Shown here: positions 37,877 to 49,431 of the stretch, in pieces
How positions within the stretch are numbered: the stretch's first letter is position 1
Layout of the letters: every line of letters starts with the position of its first letter
DNA from: Chlorobaculum thiosulfatiphilum
GTDB taxonomy: Bacteria > Bacteroidota > Chlorobiia > Chlorobiales > Chlorobiaceae
DNA: 64,000 bases
Assembly (NCBI RefSeq): GCF_006265165.1
Contig: NZ_VDCH01000008.1
Location: 18,380 to 82,379, forward strand
Direction of reading: 5' to 3'
Program-made: the position numbers and the translations under genes
The notes under the pieces: generated by a model
The model's input: only the letters and a program-made list of their open reading frames with translations
Database searches by the model: none
Told to the model about the DNA's origin: nothing

Positions 37877-39172
37877 ATGGCACAAACGATAACCCAGAAA
37901 ATTTTCGCCAGGGCCGCGAACCGCAAGTTCGTCGATCCCGGCCAGAGCGTGTGGCTCAATGTCGATGTTCTCTTGACGCACGACGTCTGCGGGCCGCCGA
38001 CCTTCGATATCTTCAAGCAGGAGTTCGGCCCGAACGCCAAAGTGTGGGATCCGTCGAAAGTGGTGGTGCTTCCCGACCACTACATCTTCACGGCCAACGA
38101 GCACGCGCACCGCAACATCGACCTGCTGAGGCAGTTCGCCGCCGAGCAGGGTCTGCCGAACTACTATGATGTAGGCACCGACCGTTACCGCGGCGTCTGC
38201 CACGTCGCGCTCGCCGAAGAGGGATTCAATCTCCCCGGCACCGTCTTGTTCGGTACCGACTCGCACACCTGCACCTCCGGCGCGTTCGGCATGTTCGGCT
38301 CCGGCATTGGCAACACCGACGCGGCCTTCATCCTCGGCACCGGCAAGCTCTGGGAGAAGGTGCCCGATTCGATGAAGTTCACCTTCGAGGGTCAGATGCC
38401 CGACTATCTGACAGCCAAAGACCTGATCCTCCAGATCCTCGGCGACATCACCACCGACGGCGCGACCTACCGCGCGATGGAGTTCGACGGCGAAGCGGTC
38501 TATTCGCTGCCGATCGACGAGCGCATGACGCTCTGCAACATGGCCATCGAGGCCGGTGGCATGAACGGCATCATCGCCGCCGATGCGGTCACCGAAGCCT
38601 TCGTAAAGACGCGCACCAGCAAGCCGTACGAGATTTTCCACAGCGACCCGGACGCGCAGTACCACAGCATGTACCGCTACAACGTCGAGCAGATGGAGCC
38701 GGTCGTGGCGCAGCCGCACAGCCCGGACAACCGCGCCACCGTGCGCAGCGTCGCCGGAACGCCGATCACCAAGTCGTACATCGGTTCCTGCACCGGCGGC
38801 AAGCTGACCGACTTCAGGCTCGCGGCGAAAATCCTCAAGGGCAAAAAAGTGTCGGTCACGACCAACATCGTCCCGGCGACCGTGCTCGTGGCGTCGCAGC
38901 TCGAAACCGAGATGTATGACGGCCAGACGCTGCGCCATATTTTCGAGGAGGCCGGTTGCAGCATCGCCCTGCCGTCGTGCGCGGCGTGCCTCGGCGGCCC
39001 TTCGGACACGGTCGGACGTTCGGTCGATAACGACGTTGTCGTTTCGACGACCAACCGCAACTTCCCCGGACGCATGGGCAGCAAGTTCGCGGGCGTCTAT
39101 CTGGCCTCTCCGCTGACCGCGGCGGCCTCCGCCGTGACCGGCAAACTCACCGATCCGAGAGATTTCCTCTGA
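37877..39172 (+). CDS. leuC: 3-isopropylmalate/(R)-2-methylmalate dehydratase, large subunit
   Basis: A 431-residue aconitase-family subunit. FGTDSHTCTSGAFGMFGSGI is the family signature, and the 4Fe-4S cysteines lie in SYIGSCTGGKLTDF and LPSCAACLGGPSD. This short form (about 420-430 residues) is the archaeal/bacterial LeuC2 type, often found with citramalate synthase. Together with leuD, overlapping function in leucine and isoleucine routes is likely. No own terminator was seen before leuD. Confidence 0.93.
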   Translation: MAQTITQKIFARAANRKFVDPGQSVWLNVDVLLTHDVCGPPTFDIFKQEFGPNAKVWDPSKVVVLPDHYIFTANEHAHRNIDLLRQFAAEQGLPNYYDVGTDRYRGVCHVALAEEGFNLPGTVLFGTDSHTCTSGAFGMFGSGIGNTDAAFILGTGKLWEKVPDSMKFTFEGQMPDYLTAKDLILQILGDITTDGATYRAMEFDGEAVYSLPIDERMTLCNMAIEAGGMNGIIAADAVTEAFVKTRTSKPYEIFHSDPDAQYHSMYRYNVEQMEPVVAQPHSPDNRATVRSVAGTPITKSYIGSCTGGKLTDFRLAAKILKGKKVSVTTNIVPATVLVASQLETEMYDGQTLRHIFEEAGCSIALPSCAACLGGPSDTVGRSVDNDVVVSTTNRNFPGRMGSKFAGVYLASPLTAAASAVTGKLTDPRDFL

Positions 39173-39207
39173 TCGAACGAAGCAACTGACAAGGAAAACA
39201 CAGCATC

Positions 39208-39780
39208 ATGGACACCATCATACAGGGTAAAGCCTACGTTCTCGGCAAGAATATCGACACCGACCAGATCATTCCCGCCGAGCACCTGGTCTATAGCCTC
39301 TCCGATCCGGAAGAGGTGAAGATGTACGGTAAATACGCGCTCTCCGGCGTTCCGATCGACCAGGCCGGTCTGCCGGAGGGCGGCGTTCCGTTCGTCGAGG
39401 AGGGAGATTTCGCCTCGCCCTACTCGATCATCGTGGCCGGGCCGAACTTCGGTTGCGGCTCGTCGAGGGAGCACGCGCCCTTCGCCTTGAAGGTCGCGGG
39501 CGCAAAGGCGATCATCGCCGAATCCTACGCAAGGATTTTCTACCGCAACTGCGTGGACGGCGGCTTTGTCATTCCCTTCGAGACGCCGCAGCCGCTCAAC
39601 AAATCGATCATGACGGGCGACGAGCTTTCGCTCGACATGGAAAACAACAGACTGACCAACCTCACGCAGAACATCACCTACGAGCTGCGGCCTCTGGGCG
39701 ACGTCGTCAACATCGTGCAGGCGGGCGGCATCTTTGAATACGCAAGGAAAAACGACCTCATGGCTTCGAGCGAGGCATAA
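39208..39780 (+). CDS. leuD: 3-isopropylmalate/(R)-2-methylmalate dehydratase, small subunit
   Basis: A 190-residue aconitase swivelling domain. YVLGKNIDTDQIIPAEHLV near the start and GCGSSREHAPFALKVAGAKA, with RIFYRNCVDGGFVIPFE, define the family. It is slightly longer than the usual 160-170 residues of the short LeuD2 type. It starts 35 bases after leuC and is followed by cimA after 6 bases, which supports a joint role in the citramalate route. Confidence 0.93.
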   Translation: MDTIIQGKAYVLGKNIDTDQIIPAEHLVYSLSDPEEVKMYGKYALSGVPIDQAGLPEGGVPFVEEGDFASPYSIIVAGPNFGCGSSREHAPFALKVAGAKAIIAESYARIFYRNCVDGGFVIPFETPQPLNKSIMTGDELSLDMENNRLTNLTQNITYELRPLGDVVNIVQAGGIFEYARKNDLMASSEA

Positions 39781-39786
39781 AACAGC

Positions 39787-41367
39787 ATGGTAATTGAACT
39801 GTATGACACCACCCTGCGCGACGGTACGCAGGGTGAACACATCAATCTGTCGGTCCAGGACAAGCTTCTGATCGCCGAACGGCTCGACGAGTTTGGCGTC
39901 GATTTCATCGAAGGCGGCTGGCCGAGCAGCAATCCCAAGGACGAGGAGTTCTTCCTCAAGGCCAAAAAGCTCGACCTGAAGTACGCCCGGCTGACTGCGT
40001 TCGGCTCGACGGCGCGTTCGCTGGATAACATCGAGGGCGACCCCAACCTGGTCGGCTTGGTCAGATGCGAGGCTCCGGTGCTCACCATTTTCGGAAAAAC
40101 CTGGAAAGCCCACTCCGTCAAGAGCCTGGGCATTTCGGATGACGAGAATGCCGAACTGATCCGCCATTCGGTGCGCTTCCTCGTCGAGTCGGGCCGCGAG
40201 GTCTTCTTCGACGCCGAGCACTTTTTCGACGGCTGGAAGGACAACGCTGAGTTCGCCGAACGGATGATCGCCTCTGCGGTCGATGGCGGCGCAAGTCGAG
40301 TCGTGCTCTGCGACACCAACGGCGGCTCGCTGCCGCACGAGATCGCCGAGATCGTCAAGCGGGTGCGCCAGCTCGTTGCCGTGCCGGTGGGCATTCACGC
40401 GCACAACGACGGCGACCTGGCCGTGGCCAACTCTGTCGAGGCGGTCAGGGCCGGAGCCACGCAGGTGCAGGGTACGATGAACGGCATCGGCGAGCGCTGC
40501 GGCAACGCCAACCTGATCAGCATCATTCCGAACCTCATGCTCAAGCTCGGCGAAGAGTTCAGTCATGTCAAAGACTTGAAAGCGTTGACCTCGATGTCCA
40601 AATTCGTCTTCGAGATTCTGAACCTCCCGTCGGACACCAAGGCACCGTTCGTGGGCAAATCGGCCTTTGCGCACAAAGGCGGCATCCACGTCAGCGCGGT
40701 GATGAAGGAGAGTTCGCTCTACGAGCACATCGATCCGGCGCTGGTCGGCAACCGCCAGCGGGTGCTGGTCTCGGAGCTGGCCGGGCAGAGCAACATCCGC
40801 TACAAGGCGCAGGAGCTTGGCATTTCGCTGCCGGAAAAGGGCGAGGTGTTCAAAAATCTGGTGAATCACGTCAAAAAGCTCGAACACCATGGCTACCAGT
40901 TCGACGGGGCCGAAGCCTCCTTCGAGCTGATTCTGCGCCGCGAACTGGGCCAGTTCAAGCCCTATTTCGAAGTGCTCGAATCGAAGGTGGTCATCCAGAA
41001 CGGGCAGGAGATCAAATCGGTCGATCAGGCCGTGATGAAGGTGGTTGTGGGCGACGAAACCGAGCAGACCGTCGCGGACGGCGACGGCCCGGTCAACGCG
41101 CTCGACAAGGCGCTGCGCAAGGCGTTGCTGCACTTCTATCCGGATATTCGCGCCATCAGGCTGATAGACTACAAAGTGCGCGTGCTCGAAGAGAAAAGCG
41201 GCACAAGCGCGAAAGTGCGCGTACTCATCGAAAGCAGCGACGGCCAGAACAGTTGGGGCACGGTGGGCGTTTCGACCAACATCATCGAAGCGAGCCTTCA
41301 GGCGCTCGGCGACAGCATCAACTACTACCTCTTCTACAACCAGTCGAAAACCGGCCTCAACGAGTGA
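39787..41367 (+). CDS. cimA: Citramalate synthase
   Basis: A 526-residue DRE-TIM enzyme that condenses pyruvate with acetyl-CoA to (R)-citramalate, the first step of the pyruvate route to isoleucine. ELYDTTLRDGTQGEHINLSV starts the domain, HAHNDGDLAVANSVEAV gives the metal-binding histidines, and a LeuA-type regulatory dimer domain ends the protein from about residue 380. No separate 2-isopropylmalate synthase (leuA) lies in the window. The long length and FAHKGGIHVSAVMKES fit CimA rather than LeuA. Confidence 0.9.
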   Translation: MVIELYDTTLRDGTQGEHINLSVQDKLLIAERLDEFGVDFIEGGWPSSNPKDEEFFLKAKKLDLKYARLTAFGSTARSLDNIEGDPNLVGLVRCEAPVLTIFGKTWKAHSVKSLGISDDENAELIRHSVRFLVESGREVFFDAEHFFDGWKDNAEFAERMIASAVDGGASRVVLCDTNGGSLPHEIAEIVKRVRQLVAVPVGIHAHNDGDLAVANSVEAVRAGATQVQGTMNGIGERCGNANLISIIPNLMLKLGEEFSHVKDLKALTSMSKFVFEILNLPSDTKAPFVGKSAFAHKGGIHVSAVMKESSLYEHIDPALVGNRQRVLVSELAGQSNIRYKAQELGISLPEKGEVFKNLVNHVKKLEHHGYQFDGAEASFELILRRELGQFKPYFEVLESKVVIQNGQEIKSVDQAVMKVVVGDETEQTVADGDGPVNALDKALRKALLHFYPDIRAIRLIDYKVRVLEEKSGTSAKVRVLIESSDGQNSWGTVGVSTNIIEASLQALGDSINYYLFYNQSKTGLNE

Positions 41368-41397
41368 CTGGCAAGCCGAGTGAGCCGTACAAGCATT

Positions 41398-41437
41398 ATA
41401 GGTCGTATAGGTTTTATAAGTAACCTATACGACCTAT
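41398..41437. repeat. Perfect 16-bp hairpin, dispersed repeat/terminator
   Basis: ATAGGTCGTATAGGTT (41398-41413) and its exact complement (41422-41437) flank an 8-base loop. The TATACGACCTAT word is shared with 4731-4745. It lies 31 bases after cimA and could terminate the operon. The AT-rich stem and repeated occurrence suggest a dispersed repeat family. Confidence 0.6.
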
Positions 41438-41528
41438 CTGCTCTCACCCCCGCAAAATTCTACAAGAAAAATTCCCGAAATACTCGTAACTTTTCGCTCT
41501 CGAAAACCTGACCCCTACAGGAAAAATC

Positions 41529-42197
41529 ATGCGAATACACGACATCGATCCGGACAACCGGCCGAGGGAGCGCTTTCTGCGTTCGGGCAAGGAGTCCCTC
41601 AGCCCGGCGGAGCTGCTGGCGCTCATTCTCCGCTCCGGCACAGCAAAGCTCAACATTATCGACACCTGCAACAAACTCATTTCGGAGAACGGTCTCGAAC
41701 GCCTCGCCGACCTGTCGATTCAGGAGTTGCAGCAAACGCCCGGCATCGGCGAGGCCAAGGCGATGCAGATCGCCGCGATCTTCGAGCTTCAGCGGCGGCT
41801 GCACTTCGCGCGAAACATCAACCGGAAAGTGCAGGGAGCGCGTGACGTATTTGAATACATGAAAGGACGCATCCCCGACGAAACCAAGGAGCATCTTTTC
41901 GTGCTCTTCATGAGCACGAAAAACCAGATTCTGAGGCATGAAATCGTCACCATCGGCACACTCACCGCGTCACTCATCCATCCGAGAGAAATTTACAAGG
42001 CAGCGATTCGCGAAAGCGCTCACTCGGTCATTCTGGTGCACAACCACCCTTCGGGCGACGTGCAGCCAAGCAATGCCGACAAACAGGTCACCTCGATTCT
42101 GAAAAAAGCCGGTGATCTTCTACAGATCGAACTGCTCGACCATGTAATCGTGGGATGCGATAACTGGTTCAGCTTCAGGGATCACTCCCTGCTTTGA
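41529..42197 (+). CDS. radC: RadC family JAMM/MPN protein
   Basis: A 222-residue protein with a helix-hairpin-helix region ([19 protein letters not shown]) and a JAB1/MPN zinc domain carrying HNHPSGD near residue 176. RadC was long assumed to be a DNA-repair protein but its biochemical function is unclear. It is a single gene between cimA and the cspA-like gene. The N-terminal [20 protein letters not shown] is the typical RadC opening. Confidence 0.92.
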   Translation: MRIHDIDPDNRPRERFLRSGKESLSPAELLALILRSGTAKLNIIDTCNKLISENGLERLADLSIQELQQTPGIGEAKAMQIAAIFELQRRLHFARNINRKVQGARDVFEYMKGRIPDETKEHLFVLFMSTKNQILRHEIVTIGTLTASLIHPREIYKAAIRESAHSVILVHNHPSGDVQPSNADKQVTSILKKAGDLLQIELLDHVIVGCDNWFSFRDHSLL

Positions 42198-42341
42198 CCG
42201 GTTTTGCGCTCGATGCGCTATTGTGAGGGTGACGATTTCAGGATCGGATTTCCTGATTCATACCGGGCGAGCCAGCAAAAAGACTCTGGTCAAAAACAAC
42301 CGGAGGGATAACCGCTTCAAACCTGATTAGTTATGTATCGG

Positions 42342-42608
42342 TTAGAACTCATTTTGAACAGGAATACTTGCAATCGACGCCACCGCATCAGCCGAAAGCA
42401 CAGGAAACTCGCGAACATTCCTGGCCTGAAGACCTTTCTGCGTTTTGTCGAGATCGTATTCAACCTCAGAATCCTGGTTCAGCACCTTGAAACTCTGGTC
42501 GGAAACGATCGCCGAGAAATGAACGAAGATGTCTTCTCCGCCTTCAGGGTTCAGAATGAAACCGTACCCTTTTTTGCCATCGAACCACTTTACCTTGCTT
42601 TTAGCCAT
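42342..42608 (-). CDS. Cold-shock domain protein (CspA family)
   Basis: An 88-residue nucleic-acid-binding protein. [14 protein letters not shown] contains RNP1, and DIFVHFSAI contains RNP2. The usual cold-shock proteins are about 70 residues; a 20-residue C-terminal tail here ([18 protein letters not shown]) is unusual but conserved-looking. It acts as an RNA chaperone. An AT-rich 5' region (42609-42759) probably carries the promoter for this and the divergent sepiapterin reductase gene. Confidence 0.92.
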   Translation of the reverse strand: MAKSKVKWFDGKKGYGFILNPEGGEDIFVHFSAIVSDQSFKVLNQDSEVEYDLDKTQKGLQARNVREFPVLSADAVASIASIPVQNEF

Positions 42609-42759
42609 GATGACCCCTCAAGGTTAATGTTAACAAAATGAACACATGACTTTATTTTTTAGTAAAATATAAAATATTTCGTCAACTGGCTCAATAGCTG
42701 GAACAACTTTCGATATAAATACGCCCGCAGTAAAAACAATAAAAATTTTTGCTGTAATT

Positions 42760-43494
42760 ATGAAACATATCATTCTTGTCACCGGGGCGGGCAAAGGCAT
42801 TGGCAGAGCGATCGCTCTCGAATTCGCCCGCGCCATCAGGCACCATCCTGATTTCGAACCGGTACTCGTTCTCTGTTCGCGCACACCGGCAGACCTGGAG
42901 GCCATTTCACTTGAGTGCCGCGCCGAGGGCGCGCTGACCGACACCGTCACCGCTGACCTCTCCGATATGAGCGGTGTACGGCGGCTAACCGCTCACATTG
43001 TCGAGCGTTATGGCCGCATCGATTGTCTGGTGAACAACGCGGGCGTTGGCCGCTTCGGAGCGCTGGGCGACCTGACCGAAGAGGATTTCGACTACACGAT
43101 GGACACCAACCTCAAGGGCACTTTTTTCCTGACGCAAGCGCTCTTCACCATGATGGAGCGCCAGCATTCGGGACACATCTTCTTCATCACCTCGGTGGCC
43201 GCAAAGAAAGCATTCAAACACTCATCGCTCTACTGCATGTCCAAATTCGGCCAGAGAGGCCTGGTCGAAACCCTGCGCCTGTACGCCAGGAAGTGCAACG
43301 TGCGGATCACCGACGTTCAGCCAGGAGCAGCGATTACTCCGATGTGGGGTGAAGTGAACGACGAAATGCAGTCGCTCATGATGATGCCGGAGGACATCGC
43401 CGCCCCGGTGGTGCAGGCGTACCTTCAACCGGCGAGAACCACGGTCGAAGAGATCGTGCTGAGACCCACCAGCGGCGATTTGCAGGACGAGTGA
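42760..43494 (+). CDS. Sepiapterin reductase (short-chain dehydrogenase)
   Basis: A 244-residue SDR enzyme. The NADP-binding loop is TGAGKGIGRAIALEFARA, NNAG follows, and the catalytic S-Y-K set is in ITSVAAKKAF (Ser) and YCMSKFGQ (Tyr and Lys). Chlorobaculum tepidum has a closely similar sepiapterin reductase that makes L-threo-tetrahydrobiopterin, a pterin of green sulfur bacteria. The LYCMSKFGQRGLVETLRLYA and VQPGAAITPMWG segments fit that enzyme. Assignment is from memory of that protein, not from a search. Confidence 0.82.
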   Translation: MKHIILVTGAGKGIGRAIALEFARAIRHHPDFEPVLVLCSRTPADLEAISLECRAEGALTDTVTADLSDMSGVRRLTAHIVERYGRIDCLVNNAGVGRFGALGDLTEEDFDYTMDTNLKGTFFLTQALFTMMERQHSGHIFFITSVAAKKAFKHSSLYCMSKFGQRGLVETLRLYARKCNVRITDVQPGAAITPMWGEVNDEMQSLMMMPEDIAAPVVQAYLQPARTTVEEIVLRPTSGDLQDE

Positions 43495-43631
43495 TGGGGG
43501 CAGGCATTAAGAACCGGACTGATCTGTCGGATTAACGAAAGCACGGCACTCCGCAGCTCTACCAATCTCGTTTTTTTCTTTTATCTTCCGGTTCTTGAAA
43601 AAATACCAACGAACCGCACCATTTTACTACC

Positions 43632-44090
43632 ATGAGCCTCAAGGAAAAAATCGACCGCGAACTGAAAGAAGCCATGAAAAGCGGCGACAAGATTCGCCTC
43701 AACGCTATCCGCTCTATCCGGGCCGCGCTGCTGGAAAAAGAGGTTTCCATCCGGGTCGGCGGCAAGGCCGAGCTGAACGAGGAGCAGGAACTCGAAGTGG
43801 TGATGGGGCTGGCCAAACGGCGGCGCGACGCCATCGAGCAGTTCACGGCGGGCAACCGCCTCGACCTCGCCGAAACCGAGGCCGCCGAGTTGACTGTGCT
43901 CGAAGAGTATCTGCCGCAGCAGCTCCCGGACGAAGAGGTTGAAGCAGCCATCCGTGAAATCATCGCGCAAACCGGCGCGACATCCATGAAAGAGCTGGGC
44001 AAGGTGATGGGCCTCGCCATGAAAGCGCTCAAGGGCAAAGCCGACGGCGGCAAAGTCCAGAACCTCGTCAAATCGCTCCTCTCAGCCTAA
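43632..44090 (+). CDS. GatB/YqeY domain protein
   Basis: A 152-residue protein equal to a free YqeY domain, related to the tail of the GatB amidotransferase. The order KEKIDRELKEAMKSGDKIRL, then RRRDAIEQFTAGNRLDLAET, and VEAAIREIIAQTGATSMKEL matches the family. Its role is unknown; it may assist tRNA-linked amidation or stress response. It lies 21 bases upstream of serS and is probably cotranscribed. Confidence 0.88.
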   Translation: MSLKEKIDRELKEAMKSGDKIRLNAIRSIRAALLEKEVSIRVGGKAELNEEQELEVVMGLAKRRRDAIEQFTAGNRLDLAETEAAELTVLEEYLPQQLPDEEVEAAIREIIAQTGATSMKELGKVMGLAMKALKGKADGGKVQNLVKSLLSA

Positions 44091-44111
44091 CCCACATTCT
44101 CCGCAAGATAT

Positions 44112-45395
44112 ATGCTCGACATTACTTACATCCGCCAGAATCCGGATGATGTGAAAGAGATGCTGCGCCGCCGCCAGCAAAGTGACGACGCGCCGAAGGT
44201 TGACCGCCTGCTCGAACGCGACGCTGAACGCAAGGCGATGGTGCAGCGCACCGACGACCTCAAGGCGCTGCGCAACCGGGTCTCCAAAGAGATCGCCAAC
44301 ATCAAGCGTACCGGACAGGGTTCGGGCGACGAACTGATCGGCCAGATGAAGGAGGTCTCCGACGAAATCGCCGATCTCGATCTGGCGCTCTCGACGCTCG
44401 AAGCCGAGATCGAAGAGCTGCTGCTCACCCTGCCCAACCGCCTGCACGAAAGCGTTCCGGAAGGGCGTTCGGCAGATGACAACGTGCTCTGCAAGGGGCC
44501 GGTTTCGTTCGAGCACGATCTCGACTTCCCGGTCAAAAACCACCTTGAACTCGGCAAAAGCCTCGGGCTGCTTGACTTCGAGCGCGGCGCGAAGATCAGC
44601 GGCGCGGGCTTTCCGGTTTACCTTGGCAAGGGCGCTCGGCTTGAGCGGGCGCTCATCAACTTCATGCTCGACACGCACAGCGCGAACCACGGCTACACCG
44701 AGGTGTTCCCGCCCTTCATGGTGAACCAGGAGTCGCTCCGGGGAACCGGCCAGTGGCCCAAGTTCGCCGACCAGGTCTATCACATGCCCGAGGACGGCCT
44801 CTACGCCATTCCGACCGCCGAGGTGCCGGTGACCAACCTGCATCGCGGCGAGATGCTCGATGACGACAAGCTCCCGATCGCCTACGCCGCCTACTCCGCC
44901 TGTTTCCGGCGCGAGGCGGGCAGCTATGGCAAGGACACGCGCGGCTTTTTGCGGGTGCACCAGTTCAACAAGGTGGAGATGGTGCGCTTCACGCGACCCG
45001 AAGAGTCGTACGAAGCGCTCGAAGCGATTCTCGGCCACGCCGAAGCGATTCTCGTCGCGCTCAGGATTCCCTACCGCGTCATCACGCTCTGCAGCGGCGA
45101 CATCAGCGCCAACGCCGCCAAGTGCTACGACATCGAGGTGTGGTCGCCTGCCGAGAACAAATATCTCGAAGCATCGAGCGTCTCGAACTTCGAGGATTAC
45201 CAGGCTCGCCGCTCGAACATTCGCTTCAAGCCCGGCGGCAAAGGCAAACCGGAGTTCGTGCACACCCTCAACGGCTCCGGGCTGGCGACCTCAAGGCTCA
45301 TGGTCTCGTTGCTCGAACACTACCAGACCGCCGACGGCAAAATCATGGTGCCGGAGGTGCTGCGGCCCTACACTGGTTTCGATGTGATTGGGTAA
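44112..45395 (+). CDS. serS: Seryl-tRNA synthetase
   Basis: A 427-residue class II synthetase. An N-terminal coiled-coil arm covers about residues 1-110 ([19 protein letters not shown]). Class II motif 2 is [34 protein letters not shown] is conserved, and motif 3 is [20 protein letters not shown]. The sequence is typical and full-length. A hairpin terminator lies just downstream at 45440-45462. Confidence 0.96.
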   Translation: MLDITYIRQNPDDVKEMLRRRQQSDDAPKVDRLLERDAERKAMVQRTDDLKALRNRVSKEIANIKRTGQGSGDELIGQMKEVSDEIADLDLALSTLEAEIEELLLTLPNRLHESVPEGRSADDNVLCKGPVSFEHDLDFPVKNHLELGKSLGLLDFERGAKISGAGFPVYLGKGARLERALINFMLDTHSANHGYTEVFPPFMVNQESLRGTGQWPKFADQVYHMPEDGLYAIPTAEVPVTNLHRGEMLDDDKLPIAYAAYSACFRREAGSYGKDTRGFLRVHQFNKVEMVRFTRPEESYEALEAILGHAEAILVALRIPYRVITLCSGDISANAAKCYDIEVWSPAENKYLEASSVSNFEDYQARRSNIRFKPGGKGKPEFVHTLNGSGLATSRLMVSLLEHYQTADGKIMVPEVLRPYTGFDVIG

Positions 45396-45403
45396 AATGT
45401 GAA

Positions 45404-45432
45404 CGTTGTGGACTGGTGGACGACGTGGACAG
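45404..45432. repeat. GTGGAC dispersed repeat
   Basis: GTTGTGGACTGGTGGACGAC followed by GTGGAC lies right after serS. Similar TGGACGACGTGGACG words occur at 52284-52330 and TTGTGGACTTGGTGGACG at 55613-55630, always just after a stop codon. It appears to be a small intergenic repeat family. Confidence 0.5.
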
Positions 45433-45439
45433 GAATGCG

Positions 45440-45470
45440 AGGCGCGGCAAAACACCGCGCCTTTGCTTTT
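45440..45470. terminator. Intrinsic terminator between serS and metX
   Basis: AGGCGCGG (45440-45447) pairs with CCGCGCCT (45455-45462), followed by TTTGCTTTTT. It ends serS and may also serve metX on the other strand. Confidence 0.7.
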
Positions 45471-47863
<2,393 letters not shown>

Positions 47864-47923
47864 TCAGGGTGTACGTGTGGAGAAGCGCTCAGGTGAGGTA
47901 TGAAGTCGAAGGTCATTGCATAC

Positions 47924-48026
47924 ATCATCTTTCCCGGAACTCCTCCGGGATGGATTTGGCACCTCTCATTTGATATGAAGGTTGCCAAGGCTTCGCAGGG
48001 CCAGTCCCTCCGCCTTTCTGGATGAT
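47924..48026 (-). promoter_or_regulatory. SAM-I riboswitch (S box)
   Basis: On the minus strand the conserved core appears in order: TATCATCCAGAAAGGC, GGAGGGACTGGCCC, GAAGCCTTGGCAACC, AGGTGCCAAATCC and a CCCGG...CCGGG hairpin. The closing P1 stem pairs ATCATC (48021-48026) with GATGAT (47924-47929). This is the SAM-I aptamer. Downstream, ATGGAGC/GCT...CCAT with a GAAA loop followed by TTTTTT just before metY may be the expression platform. It would turn off metY-metX when SAM is high. Confidence 0.92.
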
Positions 48027-48139
48027 AGCTCGAAATCTGAAAAAGAACGTTCAAGTTTCAGGAATCTACGACAGATGATACTATTTTACAATACGTTGCT
48101 ACCTGCTTTCAGTAAAAATACTCGCCATCTTCCTGATCT

Positions 48140-49426
48140 ATGACCGCACGTGAACTCGCCCTCCGCGTCCTCGTCGAACTCGACGGAATGCGCAAATCCG
48201 AAGAGCTGCTCAACCGGATGCTCGAACACTCCGGCCTCGGCCAGAATGACCGGGCGCTGGCAAAAGAGCTGGTGGCTGGAACGCTGAAGTACCGGCGTCA
48301 GTGCGATTACGTCATCGAGCGATTCTATCGCCACGACTACGCCAAAGCCGCCGAAACGCTGAAAAACATCCTGCGCCTCGGCGTCTATCAGCTTCTGCGC
48401 CTCGACCGTGTGCCAAAATCGGCGGCGGTCAACGAATCGGTCAAGCTGGCCCGCAAGTTCAAGGGCGACCATCTGGCGAAGCTGGTCAACGGTCTGTTGC
48501 GCAACATCTCGAAAGCGACCATCGATCTCGACGCGTGGACGGCTGAGATGTCGGACGCGGAGCGCCTCTCGATTCTCCACTCCTTCCCGGAGTGGCTCGC
48601 CGCCCGCTGGCTCGCGAGCTACGGCCCCGACGCAACGCTCGCGATGCTCGCGCACGGCAACCTGCCGCCAGCCACCGGCTACCGGATCAACTGCCTCAAA
48701 GCCGATCCCGAAACGCTGCTGGCGACGCCCGAACTTTCGGACGCGAAACGAGTTGCGGGCGAAGAGGGACTCGACCGATTCTTCTTCTCGAAATCTTTCG
48801 ACCGGATGGAGCCGCTGCTCAAGGAGGGCCTCGTCAGCGTACAAAACCCGGCGCAGGGGCTTGCCTGCCTGATGGCCGCGCCGGAGCCGGGTGGTACCGT
48901 GCTGGACATGTGCGCCGCGCCGGGCGGCAAGGCGACCTTCATGGCCGAGCTGATGGAGAATCGCGGGCGCGTCATAGCGCTCGACCGCACGGCGATGAAA
49001 GTCGCACGGATCGCCTCGAACGCCGAGGCGCTCGGCATCACCATCATCGAGCTTCGCGAGGGCGACGCGCTTACCTTCGAGCCGGGATGCGCCGTGGATA
49101 CCGTCCTGCTCGACGCCCCCTGCACCGGCACTGGCGTGCTCGGCCGCCGTGCGGAGCTGCGCTGGCGCACGACGCCCGACAAGCTCCGGGAGTTGACGCA
49201 ACTGCAAGCAGCGATGCTCGACCGCGCGGCCTCGCTGCTCGCGCCCGGCGGCGTACTTGTTTACGCCACCTGTTCCGTCGAACCCGAGGAGAACGAGCAA
49301 CAGGCCGAAGCGTTTCGGCAACGCCATCCGGAGTTCATCGCCGAACAGTCGCGGCTAACGCTGCCGGGTTCACGCGAGGGCTTCGACGGCGGCTACGCCG
49401 CGCGGTTCCGCAAAACGGAGGCTTGA
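48140..49426 (+). CDS. rsmB: 16S rRNA (cytosine-5) methyltransferase RsmB
   Basis: A 428-residue RNA methyltransferase. A NusB-like RNA-binding domain covers about residues 1-135 (LAKELVAGTLKYRRQCDYVI), then the Fmu/RsmB catalytic domain: DMCAAPGGKATFMAELM (SAM), LLDAPCTGTGVLGRRAELRW and YATCSVEPEENEQQ with the two active-site cysteines. That is the standard RsmB architecture for C967 of 16S rRNA. It is followed 5 bases later by the recombinase gene. Confidence 0.93.
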   Translation: MTARELALRVLVELDGMRKSEELLNRMLEHSGLGQNDRALAKELVAGTLKYRRQCDYVIERFYRHDYAKAAETLKNILRLGVYQLLRLDRVPKSAAVNESVKLARKFKGDHLAKLVNGLLRNISKATIDLDAWTAEMSDAERLSILHSFPEWLAARWLASYGPDATLAMLAHGNLPPATGYRINCLKADPETLLATPELSDAKRVAGEEGLDRFFFSKSFDRMEPLLKEGLVSVQNPAQGLACLMAAPEPGGTVLDMCAAPGGKATFMAELMENRGRVIALDRTAMKVARIASNAEALGITIIELREGDALTFEPGCAVDTVLLDAPCTGTGVLGRRAELRWRTTPDKLRELTQLQAAMLDRAASLLAPGGVLVYATCSVEPEENEQQAEAFRQRHPEFIAEQSRLTLPGSREGFDGGYAARFRKTEA

Positions 49427-49431
49427 GGACG

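Noticed and set aside
39097..41133. Antisense frame of 678 codons opposite leuC-leuD-cimA
   Set aside because: Same reasons: it overlaps several conserved genes and has shadow-like composition.
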